Shown: piece by piece, positions 12,401 to 26,618 of the stretch
Numbering within the stretch: the first letter of the stretch is position 1
Layout of the letters: each line of letters starts with the position of its first letter
NCBI GenBank assembly: GCA_025024175.1
Contig: QCXZ01000086.1
Location: 14,846,245 to 14,910,244, forward strand
Length of the DNA stretch: 64,000 bases
Source of the DNA: Rhyzopertha dominica
Taxonomy: Eukaryota > Arthropoda > Insecta > Coleoptera > Bostrichidae
Direction: 5' to 3'
The notes under the pieces: generated by a model
Seen by the model: only the letters and a program-made list of their open reading frames with translations
Told to the model about the DNA's origin: nothing
Databases searched by the model: none
Program-made: the position numbers and the translations under genes

Positions 12401-13479
12401 TGAAACATACAACTTCCGCCCGGGCGAGACACAACTCGACCGTCTATTAATGAAGGAAGAAATGGCGTGTCATCTAGTTCAGAAGACCAGCTTCTTTTTA
12501 CTTTTCAATTAAACTCTTCGGTAATAATTTTGTAGAACTACTCAATAAAATGTAACTTGTCAAGAAGAGGACCACAATTTATTAACTGAATGGTAAACAC
12601 AACCTAGCAGATTGCTTAATAGGGTATAAATCGAAATCGAACAAAAATTATGATTTAGCTCAACAAATTATTATGTCGTCAGCTAGTTAATTATTGATAG
12701 CAAAATTGAGAAAATCCTAATTCAAAAAAGGATACTGTTCCATGCAGAAATTTAATTTCTATAGGTACTTTTTTATTCTCATACTGTCATATTTTATGAA
12801 AGCTAAACCTCATGGTCAAATCAGCACCAGCAGCAACAGTTACAAACAACCACACCAGCAGTACCAAAACGAACCCTTCGAGTAAATGTTAGTAGATGTA
12901 CAATAAGTTATTATCAGCATTTTGTAGAACTATCAACAAAACGTAACAAATTGGGAAAATCTTAATTCAGAAAAGGATATTGTTCCATTCACACCAACAG
13001 TAGTAGAACAAACCCTTCGAGTCAAGGTCAGCAGATATATAACTCATTATCAGTATTTTGTCGAACTACTCAATTAAACGTAACCACTTAAGAAGAAGAC
13101 CACAATTTAATAACTGAACTGTGAACACGACCCATCAAATTGCTTTAAAATGGTATAAATCCAAGTCGAACAAAAATTACAATTAAACTCAACAAATATA
13201 TATTGTAATGAAGACTGCTTCAAAGCTAGACGCATCAAATATTTAACTGTTTTCAGCTAGTTAATGATTTATGGGATAATTGGGAAAATCTTAATTCAGA
13301 AAAGAATATTGTTCTATTCAGAAATTTGATTTCTGTTAGGTACTTTTTATTATTTTCCTACTGTGAAATTTATACGAATGCTAAACCACATGATCAGTTC
13401 AGCATTAGCAGCAACAGTAGCAATAGCAGTAATAATACCAACAACAGCAGTACCAAACTAAACCCTTCTTATGAAAGTA
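9480..13479. repeat. Satellite array, older irregular part (monomers about 440 bp)
   Basis: Repeating landmarks in fixed order: CAGCTAGTTGATGATTTATAG, TTAATTCAGAAAAGGATATTG, CAGAAATTTGATTTCTGT, a CAGCAACAGTAGC-rich segment, CCCTTCGAGTGAAGG, ATTATCAGTATTTTGTAGAA, ACCACAATTTATTTAACTGA and CTTTAAAATGGTATAAATCC. The CAGCTAGTT landmark falls near 9895, 10240, 10685, 11120, 11585, 12035, 12675 and 13248, a spacing of about 440-460 except where monomers are deleted or interrupted. No ORF is conserved between monomers. Confidence 0.85.
12162..12515 (+). other. GC-richer, coding-like segment replacing part of one satellite monomer
   Basis: Between satellite sequence ending ...TTTTATGAAT and satellite sequence resuming at TTTTGTAGAACTACTCAAT lies about 350 bases of clearly different composition. 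One plus frame is open from about 12162 to 12512: a Lys/Pro/Gln-rich start (EPKAQQKKPGP, ELPPPTNLQKAPAPQ) followed by a more globular stretch (MEAIFGVDVTVTEIAP, then YNFRPGETQLDRLLM). No start Met precedes the first part, so if coding it is an internal exon or fragment. I do not recognise the protein. It may be a captured exon or a gag-like piece; coding nature is inferred from the open frame and base composition only. Confidence 0.4.
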
Positions 13480-14043
13480 CATAGTACATAGTCTATAATC
13501 AATTGTTCTTTTAATGAAGTAAACAGCTTTATATCGTTGCATTTAAAAATTTCGAGAAAAATCAATATTTAGGTAGTAACTTCAGAAAGCGCCCTCTTGC
13601 GGTCAACACACAAACTATGTTTTGACACTTAAAATTGCTTTTTATAAAGGCACATAAGCTCTTGAAAGTGACCCCTCATTGGTTGAAATCGGTCAAGCCA
13701 AATCTGAAATATTAGCGATTTTCTATATTAAGATTCACCCGCCCCCCCACTCCTTTATTTGACATTTAACAAAAATATGTTCTAAATAAAAATGCTAGAT
13801 ATTAGTCCAAATAATCTTAATATGTTGAATACCACAAGAATTTATTAGGCTAAAAATGACACAAACATTAATTTTGCAACTTGGATGTGCCACAGCGTCC
13901 TCTAGCGGTCACTTTACAAACTCGAAAGTATTTTCCAGCAATTTCTCTTGGTCACTTTGATTAAGAAATTTTTAACCTCAATGCTCTAGGGCTACTGGTT
14001 TACGAGATATGGCCGACCACCTCTCTTATTTGCTCACCCTGTG
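13480..14043. repeat. Insertion of about 560 bp within the satellite
   Basis: Satellite sequence breaks at AGTACATAG and resumes at GCAATAAGTTATTATCAGC. The inserted sequence has two related blocks, GCGCCCTCTTGCGGTCA (13583-13599) and GCGTCCTCTAGCGGTCA (13897-13913), and ends TTGCTCACCCTG. No ORF. It looks like a dispersed non-autonomous repeat; class unknown. I could not define terminal repeats or a target duplication with confidence. Confidence 0.5.
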
Positions 14044-17000
14044 CAATAAGTTATTATCAGCATTTTGTAGAACTATCAACAAAACGTAACAAATTGGGAA
14101 AATCTTAATTCAGAAAAGGTTATTGTTCCATTCAGAAATTTGATTTCTGTTAGGTACTTTTTTTATTCTCCTACTGTATAATTTATACGAACGCTAAACC
14201 ACATGATCAGTTCAGCACTAACAGCAACAGTAGCAGTAGCAGTAGTAAACTACCAATAACAACAGCAGCAGCATCAAACTAAACCTTTCGTATGAAAGTT
14301 AGTACATATACAATAAATCATTACCAGTATTTTGTAGTAACACCCAATAAAACGCAACGACTCAAGAGGAAGACCGCAATTTATTTAACTGAATTGTGAT
14401 CACAACCCAGCATATTGCTTTAAAATGGTATAAATCCAACTCTAACAAAAATTACAGTTAAACTCAATAAATAAATATTGTAATGAAGACTGCTTCAATG
14501 CAAGAAGCAGTAAATATTTAANTGTCGACAGCTAGTTGATGATTTATAGCAATATTGATAATATCTTAATTCACAAGAGGATATTGTTCCATTCAGAAAT
14601 TTGATTTCTGTAGATACCTTTAAATTCTACTACTGTCAAATTTCATGAATGCACATGCAGATGATCGGTTCAACAACAGTAGCATCAAGCATAAGTTACA
14701 AACAGCTACACCAACAGTAGCAGAACAAACCCTTCGAGTGAAGGTCAGCAGATATACAACTCATCATCAGTATTTTGTCGAACTACTCAATTAAACGTAA
14801 CCACTCAAGAAGAAGACCACAATTTATTAACTGAACGGTGAACACAACCCATCAAATTGCTTTAAAATGGTATAAATCCAAGTCAAACAAAAACTACAAT
14901 TAAACTCAACAAATATATATTGTAATGAAGACTGCTTCAAAGCTAGACGCATAAAATATTTAACTGTTGTCAGCTAGTTAATGATTTATGGGATAATTGG
15001 GAAAATCTTAATTCAGAAATTTGATTTCTGTTAGGTACTTTTTATTATTTTCCTACTGTGAGATTTATACGAATGCTAAACCACATGATCAGTTCAGCAC
15101 TAACAGCAACAATAGCAGTAGCAGTAATAAATTACCAACAACAGCAGCAGTACCAAAATAAACCCTTCTTATGAAAGTTAGTACATATACAATAAATCAT
15201 TATCAGTATTTTGTAGTAACACCCAATATAACGCAACAACTTAAGAGGAAGACCACAATTTATTTAACTGAATTGTGATCATAACCCAGAATATTGCTTT
15301 AAAATGGTATAAATCCAACTCGAACAAAGATTACAGTTAAACTCAATAAATAAAAATTGTAATGAAGACTGCTTCAAAGCAAGATGCATCAAATATTTAA
15401 CAGTTGACAGCTAGTTGATGATTTATATCAATATTGATAATATCTTAATTCACAAAAGGATATTGTTCCATTCAGAAATTTGATATCTGTAGGTACCTTT
15501 TTATTCTACTACTGTCAAATTTTATGAATGCACAACCACATGATCGGTTCAACACCAGCAGCAGCAGTAGCATCACGCATACGTTACAAACAGCTACACC
15601 AGCAGTAGCAGAACAAACCCTTCGAGTGAAGGTCAGTAGATATACAATTCGTTATCAGTATTTTGTCGAACTACTCAATAAAACGAACCCTTCGAGTAAA
15701 GGTTAGTAGATGTACAATAAGTTATTGTCAGCATTTGTAGAACTATCAACAAAACGTAACAACTCATGACGAAAGCCACAATTTATTTAACTGAATTGTG
15801 AACACATCTCACTATATTGCTTTAAAATCATACTCGAACAAAAATTATAAATAAACTCAACAAATAAATATTATGGTGGCTGCTTCAAAGGAAGACCCAT
15901 AAAAAATTTACTGTCGTCATCTATCTGATGATTTATAGCAAAATTGGGAAAATCTTAATTCAGAAAAGGATATAGTTCCATTCAGAAATTTGATTTCTGT
16001 TAGCTACTTTTTATTATTCTCCTACTGTGAAATTTATACGAACGCTAAACTACATGATCAGTTCAGCACTAGCAGCAACAGTGGCAGTAGCAGTAATAAA
16101 TTACCAACAACAACAGCAGCAGTACCAAACTAAACCCTTCTTATGAAAGTTAGTACATATACAATAAATCATTACCAGTATTTTGTAGTAACATTCAATA
16201 AAACGTAACAACTCAAGAGGAAGACCACAATTTATTTAACTGAATTGTGATCACAATCCAGCATACTGCTTTAAAATGGTATAAATCCAACTCGAACAAA
16301 AATTACAGTTAAACTCAATAAATAAATATTGTAATGAAGACTGCTTCAAAGAAAGAAGCATCTAATATTTAACTGTCGACAGCTAATTGATGACTTATAG
16401 CAATATTTATAACATCTTGATTCACAAAAGGATATTGTTCCATTCATAAATTTGATTTCTGTAGGTACCTTTTTGTTCTACTACTGTCAAATTTTATAAA
16501 TGCACAACCACATGATCGGTTCAACAACAGTAGCATTACGCATGCGTTACAAACAGCTACACCAGCAGTAGCAGAACAAACTCATCGAGTACAAGTTATT
16601 AGATATACAACTCATTATCAGTATTTTATCGAACTACCCAACAAACTGAATTGTGAACGCATCCCACCAAACTGTTTTAAAATGGTATAAATCCAAGTCG
16701 AACTATAAATAAATATTGTGATGAAGGCTGCTACAAAGCAAGACGCATCAAATATTTAACTGTCGCCAGCTAGTTAATGATTTATAGGAAAATGGGGAAA
16801 ATCTTAATTCAGAAAAGGATATAGTTCCATTCAGAAATTAGATTTCTGTTAGGTACTTTTTATTATTCTCCTACTGTGAAATTTATTCGAACGCTAAACC
16901 ACATGATCAGTTCAGTACTAGCAGCAACAGTGGCAGTAGCAGTAATAAATTACCAACAACAACAGCAGCAGCACCAAACTAAACCCTTCTTATGAAAGTT

Positions 17001-17950
17001 AGTACATATACAATAAACCATTACCAGTATTTTGTAGTAACATCCAATAAAACGTAACAACTCAAGAGGAAGACCACAATTTATTTAACCGAATTGTGAT
17101 CACAATCCAGCATATTGCTTTAAAATGCTATAAATCTAACTCGAACAAAAATTACAGTTAAACTCAATAAATAAATATTGTAATGACGACTGCTTCAAAG
17201 CAAGACGCTTCAAATATATAACTGTCGACAGCTAGTTGACGATTTATAGCAATAATGATATCTTAATTCACAAAAGGATATTGTTCCATTCAGAAATTTG
17301 ATTTCTGTAGGTACCTTATTATTCTACTACTGTCAAATTTTATGAATGCACAACCACATGATTGGTTCAACACCAAACAAACAAACAACTACACCAACAG
17401 TAGCAGAACAAAACCTTCGAGTGAAGTTAGTAGATATAGAACTCATTATCAGTATTTTGTCGAACTACTAAACAGAACGTAATATATCAAGAAGAAAACA
17501 ACAATTTATTAACTGAATTGTGAACGCAACGCACCAAACTGTTTTAAAATGGTATAAATCCAAGTCGAACAAATATTGCAATTAATCTCAATAAATAAAT
17601 ATTGTGATGTAGACTGCTTTAAAGAAAGACGCATCAAATATTTAACTGTCGTGAGCTAGCTAATGATTTATAGGAAAATTGGGAAAATCTTAATTCAGAA
17701 AAGAATATTGTTCCATTCAGAAATTTGATTTCTGTTAGGTACTTATTTATTCTCCTACTGTGAAATTTATACAGTAGCAGTAGTAAATTACCAATAGCAA
17801 CACCAGCAGTACCAAACTAAACCCTTCGTATGAAAGTTAGTACATATACAATAAATCATTATCAGTATTTTGCATTAACACTCAATAAAAAGTAGCAACT
17901 CAAGAACAAGACCAGAATTTATTTAATTGAATGGAGAACACAACCAGCCA
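14044..17950. repeat. Satellite array with alternating A/B monomers (about 870-bp dimer)
   Basis: Two monomer types alternate strictly. Type A: TTCTGTTAGGTACTTTTTAT, CTTATGAAAGTTAGTACATA, GTAGTAACACCCAATA, TGTGATCACAACCCAGC, GTCGACAGCTAGTTGATG. Type B: TTCTGTAGGTACCTTTTTAT, CCACATGATCGGTTCAAC, TCGAGTGAAGGTCAG, TTTTGTCGAACTACTCAAT, TGTCGTCAGCTAGTTAATG. A starts fall near 14144, 15017, 15992, 16846 and 17717; B starts near 14600, 15478, 16448 and 17295. The repeating unit is thus the A-B pair. The 60-codon ORF at 15524-15706 lies inside a B monomer and is not conserved. Confidence 0.85.
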
Positions 17951-18603
17951 TGTTGCTTGTTAAAAGGCAGTATAGAAAAAGTGATACCAATCAACAAATA
18001 AGCATCAAGACGTTAAGCAACCAGTGTTTGCTTTTACTCAACTTTTACTATACTGTTCATAAAAACATAAATCTATGAATCAAATTATAATGCATTGTAG
18101 CATAAGTTTGCAGTATCCAAAACATGGAACAAAACGAATCCTATTCCTTGCAACGATGGAGAGACAGTCATGACACCAATCGAAAAATAAATTGAATGAC
18201 AACAGCTGCAAAAAAAACTATTATATGTTTATAAAGGGTCAAAAATTCCCTTTTACTAGAAATCAGTTTCATGTGAAACAAAATAATTGGAAATTAATCA
18301 CGATAAGCTTCAGAGAAGCTTAAAAAATTGAAGATATTTGCAAAAACCAGAATGCAAGAACGAAGAAATCAAAGGAACAGAATCTCAAATTAGAGCCCTT
18401 AAATAGTGGGCCAATCCCAGGCGCCATATCTGAAACAAAAGAGAAAACTATTAGTGACAACAGAAAACAGAAGGAACTTTTGCTAGCAATAACAACATAT
18501 TTATATCGCATATAAAATAATATAACGTTTATTTTCCAGCAAACTATAATACACAATAGATGTATGACATAGTAACGGCGTCACAAAAAATTCGAAGACA
18601 TAA
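17951..18603. repeat. Right flank of the satellite with repeat block E, copy 2
   Basis: From about 18050 to 18400 it matches block E at 1080-1400. The remainder is AT-rich. The 78-codon minus ORF at 18320-18556 overlaps the repeat and is unsupported. Confidence 0.5.
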
Positions 18604-21170
<2,567 letters not shown>

Positions 21171-21675
21171 CTCACACCAATTTATTTTTCGCAGGTCCCT
21201 AAGAAATTAAAGGACCTGTAAGTCTTAAAAACCGGTTTTTTAGCCTCATACTTATTATTTTAATTAATTGAACGAAATGATTCATCCACCCATTTCTGTC
21301 TCAAAAATCACCACAGCTATACTAAGAATTTCTTGTAATTTATCATGATAAATGACAGGTAACATATTCTATTATATTGTGTATATTAGTATTAAAATTA
21401 ATACAGTTACATAGATAATAATAATAACAGGTTAGGTACAATATTTGAATTGAAAGTGACATTGTCAAAAATATTTTCAAAATCAACTTCAACAGCCGAA
21501 GACATATCTGGTACTGTTTTGATTGTATCGTCGTTTTCTCGTAAAAAAATCTATGTAGTTATTGCGAACGTTTGAAATACTGTCATTTCTGTAAACATTC
21601 TTCAACTTTTTAGAAGATTCTTTTATTTAATTGGTAGTGTATTTCACTCTTTTCTGTTTCCTGTTTTTGTAAACA
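21171..21675. other. AT-rich interval without a recognised gene
   Basis: No ORF over 60 codons and no repeat that I could pair elsewhere in the window. It may be decayed transposon sequence. Confidence 0.3.
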
Positions 21676-22165
21676 GGAATCTAACCTATTGAGCCCTTGG
21701 TTCTCAGCTCCTTTGCTAGGATAATGCCATACGTGGTTATGTTATGGAAGAGTGCATAATAAGTAAGGGTTGCTTCTTCCATCTCAGCATAGTAAAAATT
21801 GCTGAAGCTAATTTTGCGCACAAAGATTTTATGTGTCTTGTTTGTATTTAGCTTAGAACCTGCAGTCATTTCAGTGTTGTATCATCTGCATAGCTAATGA
21901 TTTCATTTTCAGGTATGGCCCCGAAAGATTGTTCATGTACGGTACAAAGAGAACGTTCCCTAGTAATAGTTGTACACCTAAAGTGATTTTTTTCCCGAGA
22001 AAATACGGTTAAGTCGTACGATTGAATTTTTTTGCAGAAGTATGTTGTGGTCCACGCAGTCGAATGCCCTGCTGTGATCCAAATACGATAATTTTACTTC
22101 TTGTTCTCTTTCTAATACTCGTAAAGTTTCCTCATATCGTTATCATATCTGTGATGGTGGCTAAA
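21676..22165 (-). mobile_element. RT fragment of a second non-LTR family
   Basis: Minus strand reads LDHSRAFDCVDHNILLQK (RT motif A region, about 22010-22085), then ISYADDTTLK (motif C, about 21880-21905). After that come SKLNTNKTHKIF and a YYALFHNITTYGII block (21681-21869), typical of the post-RT region of jockey/CR1-like Pol. Frames are broken by stops, so it is a dead fragment. Spacing between motifs A and C is shorter than in an intact RT, indicating internal deletion. Confidence 0.7.
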
Positions 22166-22479
22166 ATATTGTGGCAATTTCAAACCTAGATTTGTCCTGC
22201 ATACGGGTAAATATAATGAATATCCACGAGTACATTTACTGGGTACATTAAATTTCAGCTGCAATAACATTTAACAATCACTTTGTGCAACAGGTTGTAC
22301 AGAAAAGTTAGAGAAAACACTCCAATAAAAAAGTATAATTTATATTCGTATTTGGATGTTGCCCATCAGTTCTGTATACCAAAAACTGTAAGAATTTACA
22401 TTATGGAAGTGTATTCATTTTTAGATCTCACAAAAGCGAAATATAATATTTTACAGCACTAACGTCATTGAAATGGCTG

Positions 22480-22770
22480 CAGTTTCTGATAATAAGACAA
22501 AAGTAAGTCCCAACTGACCGTTTCTACAAACATTGTCATTAATAAGATAATCGATAAGAGACTTTTACCTACGTTTGTTGGATTCACATAGTTTCGAAAT
22601 AATACTTAATATCGTGCTGCAATTAACACGGTCATATAATATCAGCAAACATTAGTTAGTGCTTTGTGAAACATTACTAAGATCATTGATGAACATACTG
22701 AATAATAATGGATCTAAATTTGATCCTTGGGGTACACCTGATTCTGCCGCATACTATTTCGAGTTATAGT
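22480..22770 (-). mobile_element. RT fragment with GVPQGSNLDP block
   Basis: Minus strand reads AAESGVPQGSNLDPLLFS followed by MFINDL, the RT motif B region. It lies upstream of the motif A fragment at 22010-22085, which is the wrong order for a single copy. It is therefore a separate copy or a rearranged one. No full domain remains. Confidence 0.6.
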
Positions 22771-23139
22771 AGTTGTACGATACATACTGTCTCATGTCAA
22801 ACGACAGGAAAAAATGTCCAAAGTTGAATTCTGTTTTTTCTCGTTGGCAGTGCTTTTCTATAAATAATAAGACCTGATTTGAAAAAGTATTAGGATTCTT
22901 TTTTAAGTTATGAGACATTTCAAAAAAAGCCTATGCAATGGTAAATGTTTTACTTAAAAGCTCTGATGAAAGTAATGTATCTTAGTCACATTTGAATAAA
23001 ATGTATTATTTGTTTATTCTGTATCTTAAATCCAATTATGCTGACACAATTGTTAAAAAAAAACAAATCAAACCTACTATAAATGAATCCCATTATAAAA
23101 CCTAATTGCTGCTAGGAACATGCTTGGAAAGTCTGGGTG
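22771..23139. other. AT-rich interval, nothing recognised
   Basis: No supported ORF, tandem repeat or terminal repeat found. Confidence 0.3.
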
Positions 23140-24110
23140 CGGTTCGGGTACTTTATATCGCTCCCATATCTTTTTGAAGTCGACATGAACTGATTCCGAT
23201 GCTTGTTCACTAAATATACCTAAACCACTGTTTTTGAAACTACAAAATTGTTATACATGGTAAAAAAATTGCGTGAATTTTTGGAGTTACATTTATTTCT
23301 AAATCTAGATAATCTTGTCGAAACTGTTCTATTCCCATTTGAAAATTATTGTCCAACTTGACACAAAAAGATATTACAACTATTTCTAAGCTACTTAATG
23401 ACAACATATTTTAAACACTGCATTGGGCAAATCGAATGCAACAAATCTACTTTTGCGAGTAACTTTTTGGAAAAATTGCCATTAAATGTTGTACCTCCAT
23501 GCATTGCGTCTTTTTCTACATTACATGGCTTTGCCCAGCAAGTGCAACTCTGGGAGTGGAATTATTTTTAAAATTTCTGTATTTGCCAATGACGCATTAA
23601 CAATTGGTAGACAAATACAACTGAAAACAAAATTTGCAAGCTTTAAATCACAGATTGCATAAAATTTATCAATTTCGTTAAGTTTTACATGTTCTACAAT
23701 TTTTCTATGTGAAAATAATTTTCTTGAACAATCNCTAGCACAAATAACTATTTCACACCTGAGTCTTTCAGTGTTTCATTATGACGTCCTTGATTTCACC
23801 AGTGGTTTGGTTTCTCGGCTAACTTCTTGAAAAAATTCCATGTATATGATTTCAAAGTATGTATCAACTTCATGGTGCTTTTCTTGAAGTTATTTTTCTT
23901 AAATTGGGTTAAATAAGTTCCTTCCCCATAATTTTCGTAGCACTGAAGCCAATATTTTGGCAAAACAGAATGCCATTTACCGCACACATGTTGGGAAAGG
24001 GGCAAAACCTGTTCATGGAGTTTCTTAATATAGTTTACCAACCGCTCTTCATTTTGCTGTCTTAAAATGGGTGGTTTATCCAATGGTACTTTCTTAAATT
24101 TGAAGTTTTC
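23140..24110 (-). pseudogene. Decayed transposon-type protein of unrecognised family
   Basis: The longest open piece is 95 codons at 23796-24083. It has the look of a repeat-encoded protein: EERLVNYIKKLHEQVLPLSQ, then WLQCYENYGEGTYL. Further coherent blocks in broken frames lie downstream on the same strand: MHGGTTFNGNFSKKLLAKVD, then CPMQCLKYV, then FQMGIEQFRQDYLDLEIN with VTPKIHAIF, and finally GLGIFSEQASESVHVDFKK with IWERYKVPEP. The order and spacing suggest one protein damaged by frameshifts and stops. I associate this block pattern loosely with multicopy insect proteins of transposon origin but cannot name the family. Confidence 0.5.
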
Positions 24111-25868
24111 AGCAGTCTTCCTAGAGTTCTCAATTGAATATTCTAGATATTACTCGCTGTATATATAATGAGTATTTTTTTGTTTTACTTTATATAATGT
24201 ATAAATTTTTCAATTTTTTTATTTGTAATAAAAATTTTGCTTACCTTTCGTAACTGCGTACTGTAAGTAAGTGTGCAGCAAAAAAAAAAGATTTATTTTC
24301 TAAAGAATCAGCTTGTTGCATTATGGAGGGTATTTCCAGCTAAATTTAAACAAAGAGACTAAACCAAAAATAATATTGAAAAACACAGTTTATAGACTGA
24401 TGATACATTATAATATTATCACTACAATGGGTGTGGACTTTAAAGACTAACATTTTCGAATATTCAGTAGCTCAAGACTGGATAAGGGTACAAAACTAGC
24501 TACAATTAATGAAGTTAAGCAGGAAACAAACTTTAATATTGTAATAACTTGACCAAAATTACAACCTAGAGAAATTTCAAAATCAGAAGAAAACTAGGAC
24601 AAAGAACGATAGCAGATCCAGAAGATGCACATTTTTAATTATTTTCACACACATTATTTCTCATTATAGATATATTGTAGATAAGATATACTCACCAATA
24701 ATATAAAGTGGCGCCATTAATATGTTATTTTTATTATGACACCTTCAAATAACAGTGCACTGAGNATGCACAGCCAATTGGTGGCAATGACATAATTTTT
24801 GGCCGCACAGCTTCAGACTGTCAAACATGTATCAGAATGACCTGTGAAAAAAATAAATATATTTAATGCTTTGTCATTTTGTCATATTAAGAGCAGGTAT
24901 TGCCATTTGTTTAACTTTTAATCACATATTATATTACTGGAAACCTATTTGGGTTTTCTGATCCACTGTATCCATCTAAAATATTAGTAGCAATGCAACG
25001 TTGCCGCTTTATATAAAAAGCAGTATCAACTTTATTATTTGAACTGACACTTTTATTAACGTATCCCTGTACCTATCTGTAACTAACAGTTTTGAGTTTT
25101 GGACTATTTTCTATTTTTTTTCGCACCAGTCAGGACACTGATTAAACCTTCGTAACTTCAAATGGCAGAGCATTGAAATTTTGCATTAAATGACGAAGCT
25201 TTAGACAAATGAACCTCATGGAGAAATTGACTCAATATTATACAGAGTATTTTGAGATTTATAGCTTTTTTGATGCTTCAAAAAATACCAAAAAGTATAT
25301 TCTTTGTCAAACTAAATTTTCACAAATGAAAGCGGACTTAATATGTTTTCAAATAGTGCCGTACCTCCCTATACCTAAATCCTAAGGTTTTTGAAATAAA
25401 TGCGTCTTTTTCTAGAAAAAAAATGTTTTTTTATTACACCACAATCTTTTGAACTAGGTGCACTTGTTTCAATGANTTGACACTTCACTTTGACAAGTAT
25501 TAGAGCTTAACTTGCCAAACGCAATTACAAGGAATGAAAATANTTGTTCGTANTATGAAATTATTTATTCTACATGGACAATGTAAACAGGTCATAGCAA
25601 GAACTTCCAGAAAGTTTAATGTGACTTGTCATAATTAACCAAAAATGAACAAGAAGATTGTGCAATTGACAAACAATTTTATCCTATACTTATACACTTT
25701 ATACAGCATTACCGAACCCAGTGACTTCAGATAAGGGAAACACGTTTAATATTCTCGCACTTTTGTGTACATATATCCACAAGCTTCAATCCACGGCGCA
25801 GAAAAGGATTTAAGCATAAATTGTGAAAATAGCGAAAATAGTCAAAAACCTTAAAATAATTCCTCTCT
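24111..25868. other. AT-rich interval without recognised genes
   Basis: About 1.7 kb with scattered single Ns. No ORF over 60 codons with domain-like content, no tandem repeats, and no terminal repeats that I could pair. Confidence 0.3.
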
Positions 25869-26618
25869 CATTTTGCTAAGCTCTTGAAGGTCAGCAAATT
25901 ATTTAAAAATATAGATTTGCATAATTTATGTTTTTTTTTGAGAAAATGCAAATATTTAGCAACTTTGAGGAAATTTACTATCAATATTTAAAAAAAAATA
26001 TTAAACTTGCAAACTGCTCCGAAATGGGCAACAACAAAAAATATTTAACATTAATATTTTTGTTATTAACAAATTCGCAAAAATGTTTTACAACAGTGTT
26101 AGAATTTACCTAAAAATATGCGGAAACAATTATTTAAATTTGCAAATTGCTAAATTGTACGTAATATGTATATACATAAATAAATATTATCTCATTTGTT
26201 TATGGGGTGATATTACCACAAAATTCAGCTAGTTAAATGTTACATGAAAACATAAAAGTTCATATTTTTTTCGCAAAGTAGTATGCATACATACTAAAAT
26301 ATCTTTTTCCATTTGACGTTTGCTACGACGAATTTGCCACACCGATTTATCAAAAACTATGTCGTAAAATGCAACTTTGTAACATGTTGTTATTTTTGCA
26401 AATAATATATTACCAAAAATACTAATTTTTAATCATTTTTGACGTTACCGCTTACAAGGGATCTAGCAAATTTAGTATTTTGCTGAGAACCAATGATTTA
26501 ACATGTCCCCGAGTTTGCTAAAGGTCTGCAACTTTTTATGCAAAACGGCAATAAAGCGTGAAGTTTGCAAATGCCTGTATTTCAGCAATTTCCGGATCTT
26601 GAAGGCCTTAGCAAAATG
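25869..26618. mobile_element. Candidate non-autonomous element with terminal inverted repeats
   Basis: CATTTTGCTAAG plus a further imperfect 15-20 bases (CTCTTGAAGGTCAGCAAAT) at the left end is matched in inverted orientation at 26588-26618 (ending CTTAGCAAAATG). The 750 bases between are very AT-rich, and words such as GCAAATTT/AAATTTGC recur on both sides. No transposase ORF. No clear target duplication, so confidence is limited. Confidence 0.4.

Noticed and set aside
15524..15706. 60-codon ORF in the satellite
   Set aside because: Sits in one B monomer and is not maintained in neighbouring B monomers.
9480..17950. CRISPR-like array
   Set aside because: Repeats are about 440 bp monomers without short direct repeats and unique spacers; the genome is eukaryotic.
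22165..22490. Joining the RT fragments at 21676-22165 and 22480-22770 into one element
   Set aside because: Motif B lies upstream of motif A on the minus strand, the wrong order for a single colinear RT.
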